Of a stretch of 64,000 bases of DNA, positions 62,491 through 64,000 are shown in pieces. A program made the translations under genes and the position numbers. How positions within the stretch are numbered: position 1 is the first letter of the stretch; each line of letters begins with the position of its first letter. Source of the DNA: Aromatoleum bremense (GTDB lineage: Bacteria; Pseudomonadota; Gammaproteobacteria; Burkholderiales; Rhodocyclaceae); NCBI RefSeq assembly GCF_017894365.1, contig NZ_CP059467.1:4278001-4342000 (forward strand), given 5' to 3'. A model generated the notes under the pieces. That model worked only from the letters and a program-made list of their open reading frames with translations. It had not been told where the DNA came from and ran no database searches.

Positions 62491-63645
62491 ATGATTCGCG
62501 ACCAGGAAACCCTTACCCTCTTGCTCGACACCCTGTCTCGTTTCGTGCGGGAGCGACTTGTCCCGGCAGAGAATCTCGTTGCCGAAACCGACGAGATTCC
62601 GCCCGACATCGTCGCCGAGATGCGTGACCTCGGCCTCTTCGGCCTGTGCATTCCCGAGCAGTACGGCGGCCTGGGACTGACCATGGAAGAGGAAGTCCTG
62701 GTCGCATTTGAAATCGCCAGGACATCACCCTGCTTCCGCTCGCTGATCGGTACCAACAACGGCATCGGCTCACAAGCGCTCATCGTGGATGGCACCGAAG
62801 AGCAGAAGAACCACTACTTGCCCAAGCTCGCATCAGGCGAACTGATCGCCTCGTTCGCGTTGACTGAACCGGGGTCCGGGTCCGATGCGGCTTCGCTTCG
62901 TACCACGGCGGTGCGCGATGGAGACTTCTACGTGCTCAATGGCACAAAGCGCTTCATCACCAACGCCCCGGAAGCAGGTATTTACACGGTCATGGCGCGG
63001 ACCAACCCCGACAACAAGGGCGCCGGCGGGATCTCCGCGTTCATCGTCGAAAAGGGCACCCCCGGCCTCAGCCTTGGCAAGCCCGACAAGAAGATGGGAC
63101 AAAAAGGGGCCCACACCTCGGACGTCATCTTCGAAAACTGCCGGGTCCCGGCCGCCAACATGATCGGCGGGAAGGAAGGCGCGGGTTTCAGAACGGCGAT
63201 GAAGGTGCTCGACAAGGGGCGGCTCCATATCGCGGCCATTTGCGTCGGAGCGGCGGAGCGGATGCTCGACGACGCGCTGCACTATGCGATGGAGCGGCAA
63301 CAGTTTGGCCAACCGATCGCTGAGTTCCAGCTCATCCAGGCGATGCTCGCGGACAGCAAAGCGGAGATCTACGCCGCTCGTTCGATGATCCTCGACGCGG
63401 CGCGTCGTCGCGACAACAAGGAGGACATCTCCACGGAAGCGTCCTGCTGCAAGTTGTTCGCCTCCGAGATGTGCGGCCGCGTTGCGGATCGCGCAGTGCA
63501 AATCCATGGCGGTGCCGGCTACGTCTCGGACTACGCCATCGAGCGCTTTTATCGCGATGTTCGCCTCTTCCGCATCTATGAAGGCACGACCCAGATCCAG
63601 CAACTCGTCATTGCACGCAACATGATCCGCAACGCCAGCGCGTAA
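62491..63645 (+). CDS. Acyl-CoA dehydrogenase
   Basis: A 384-residue FAD enzyme. [40 protein letters not shown] (flavin contact), [20 protein letters not shown] and the catalytic glutamate in [17 protein letters not shown]. It makes the enoyl-CoA for the beta-oxidation genes and passes electrons to ETF, whose beta subunit follows 14 bases later. Divergent from the dehydrogenase/thiolase operon across about 290 bases of AT-rich promoter DNA. Confidence 0.93.
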   Translation: MIRDQETLTLLLDTLSRFVRERLVPAENLVAETDEIPPDIVAEMRDLGLFGLCIPEQYGGLGLTMEEEVLVAFEIARTSPCFRSLIGTNNGIGSQALIVDGTEEQKNHYLPKLASGELIASFALTEPGSGSDAASLRTTAVRDGDFYVLNGTKRFITNAPEAGIYTVMARTNPDNKGAGGISAFIVEKGTPGLSLGKPDKKMGQKGAHTSDVIFENCRVPAANMIGGKEGAGFRTAMKVLDKGRLHIAAICVGAAERMLDDALHYAMERQQFGQPIAEFQLIQAMLADSKAEIYAARSMILDAARRRDNKEDISTEASCCKLFASEMCGRVADRAVQIHGGAGYVSDYAIERFYRDVRLFRIYEGTTQIQQLVIARNMIRNASA

Positions 63646-63659
63646 ACAAGGAATTCCCC

Positions 63660-64000
63660 ATGAAAGTCCTCGTACCTGTCAAACGTGTCGTCGACTACAA
63701 CGTGAAGGTTCGCGTCCAAGCGGATGGCAGCGGAGTCGATCTCGCCAACGTCAAGATGAGCATGAACCCGTTCGACGAGATTGCGGTGGAAGAAGCCGTG
63801 CGACTGAAGGAAGCCGGTGTCGCGACCGAGATCGTTGCAGTCTCCTGTGGCACCACGAGCTGCCAGGAAACTCTGCGCACGGCGATGGCGATCGGCGCAG
63901 ACCGCGGAATCCTGGTCGAAACCGACGCTGAACTCCAGCCCCTGATCGTTGCCAAGCTCCTCAAGGCGGTGTGCGAAAAGGAACTGCCGCAACTGGTCAT
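63660..64000 (+). CDS. etfB: Electron transfer flavoprotein beta subunit (partial)
   Basis: The first 113 codons: [60 protein letters not shown]. Normal length is about 249; the window ends inside the gene. Start ATG 63660 after AAGGAATTCCCC. It accepts electrons from acyl-CoA dehydrogenase; etfA should follow outside the window. Confidence 0.93.
   Translation, partial: MKVLVPVKRVVDYNVKVRVQADGSGVDLANVKMSMNPFDEIAVEEAVRLKEAGVATEIVAVSCGTTSCQETLRTAMAIGADRGILVETDAELQPLIVAKLLKAVCEKELPQLV

Overview
The window is high-GC DNA from a betaproteobacterium, most plausibly a Rhodocyclales degrader of the Azoarcus/Aromatoleum/Thauera kind. This rests on the mix of CoA-dependent catabolic operons, a TRAP uptake system, an NnrS protein and many insertion sequences; no rRNA or intact tRNA was found to fix the taxon. 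Most genes have tight operon spacing (ATGA, TGATG or TGAcATG junctions).

Left block (1-22 kb), largely chromosomal housekeeping and catabolism: infA (IF-1), a cyclase-FHA protein, a B-type ABC exporter and a GAF/degenerate GGDEF/EAL protein. Next comes a catabolic module: a LysR regulator with a frameshift (6861-7759), a family III CoA-transferase, a DctPMQ TRAP transporter, enoyl-CoA hydratase, SDR dehydrogenase, SCP2-type thiolase and an OB-fold (DUF35) partner. The same 19-bp palindrome (GATTGAG-N5-CTCAATC, with a T-N11-A core) lies before lysR, before the CoA-transferase and before the long DUF35-to-dctP operon, so these units look like one LysR regulon. An MFS transporter remnant follows, then an overlapping minus-strand operon TonB receptor / SsuA-like binding protein / permease / ATPase / NnrS, with Fur-box-like sites upstream.

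Middle block (22.8-54.4 kb) is a mobile, decaying region. A small secreted-protein gene (22836-28083) is cut by two insertions, a 3988-bp IS21-family element carrying a ParB-like and a zinc-binding passenger, and an 869-bp IS5-family element. Both have exact target duplications, so the 126-codon reading frame can be rebuilt. Three direct copies of a tRNA-His 3' half (28338, 36465, 54169) divide what follows into two tandem island segments. Segment 1 (8.1 kb) has a RelE/ParE-Phd toxin-antitoxin pair, an archaeo-eukaryotic-primase plus SF2-helicase protein of the TOTE conflict type, remnants of a type I restriction system around a DUF1016 nuclease, and a broken IHF-alpha-like gene. Segment 2 (17.7 kb) has a PIN / HTH-ImmA pair, IS4 and IS110 fragments, an IS66 element without target duplication, and an operon for a Tat-exported flavin amine oxidase, a cytochrome c, an NTF2-like protein, DUF1329, DUF1302, an RND transporter, a Ycf48-like protein and a truncated aldehyde dehydrogenase, with a divergent AraC-type regulator gene adjacent at 53.7 kb.

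Right block (54.4-64 kb): a second IS21-family element with its own zinc-binding passenger, a HigA antitoxin whose toxin gene is internally deleted, ChaC, and a beta-oxidation cluster (thiolase, 3-hydroxyacyl-CoA dehydrogenase and a crotonase stub on the minus strand; acyl-CoA dehydrogenase and etfB on the plus strand, the last cut by the window end).
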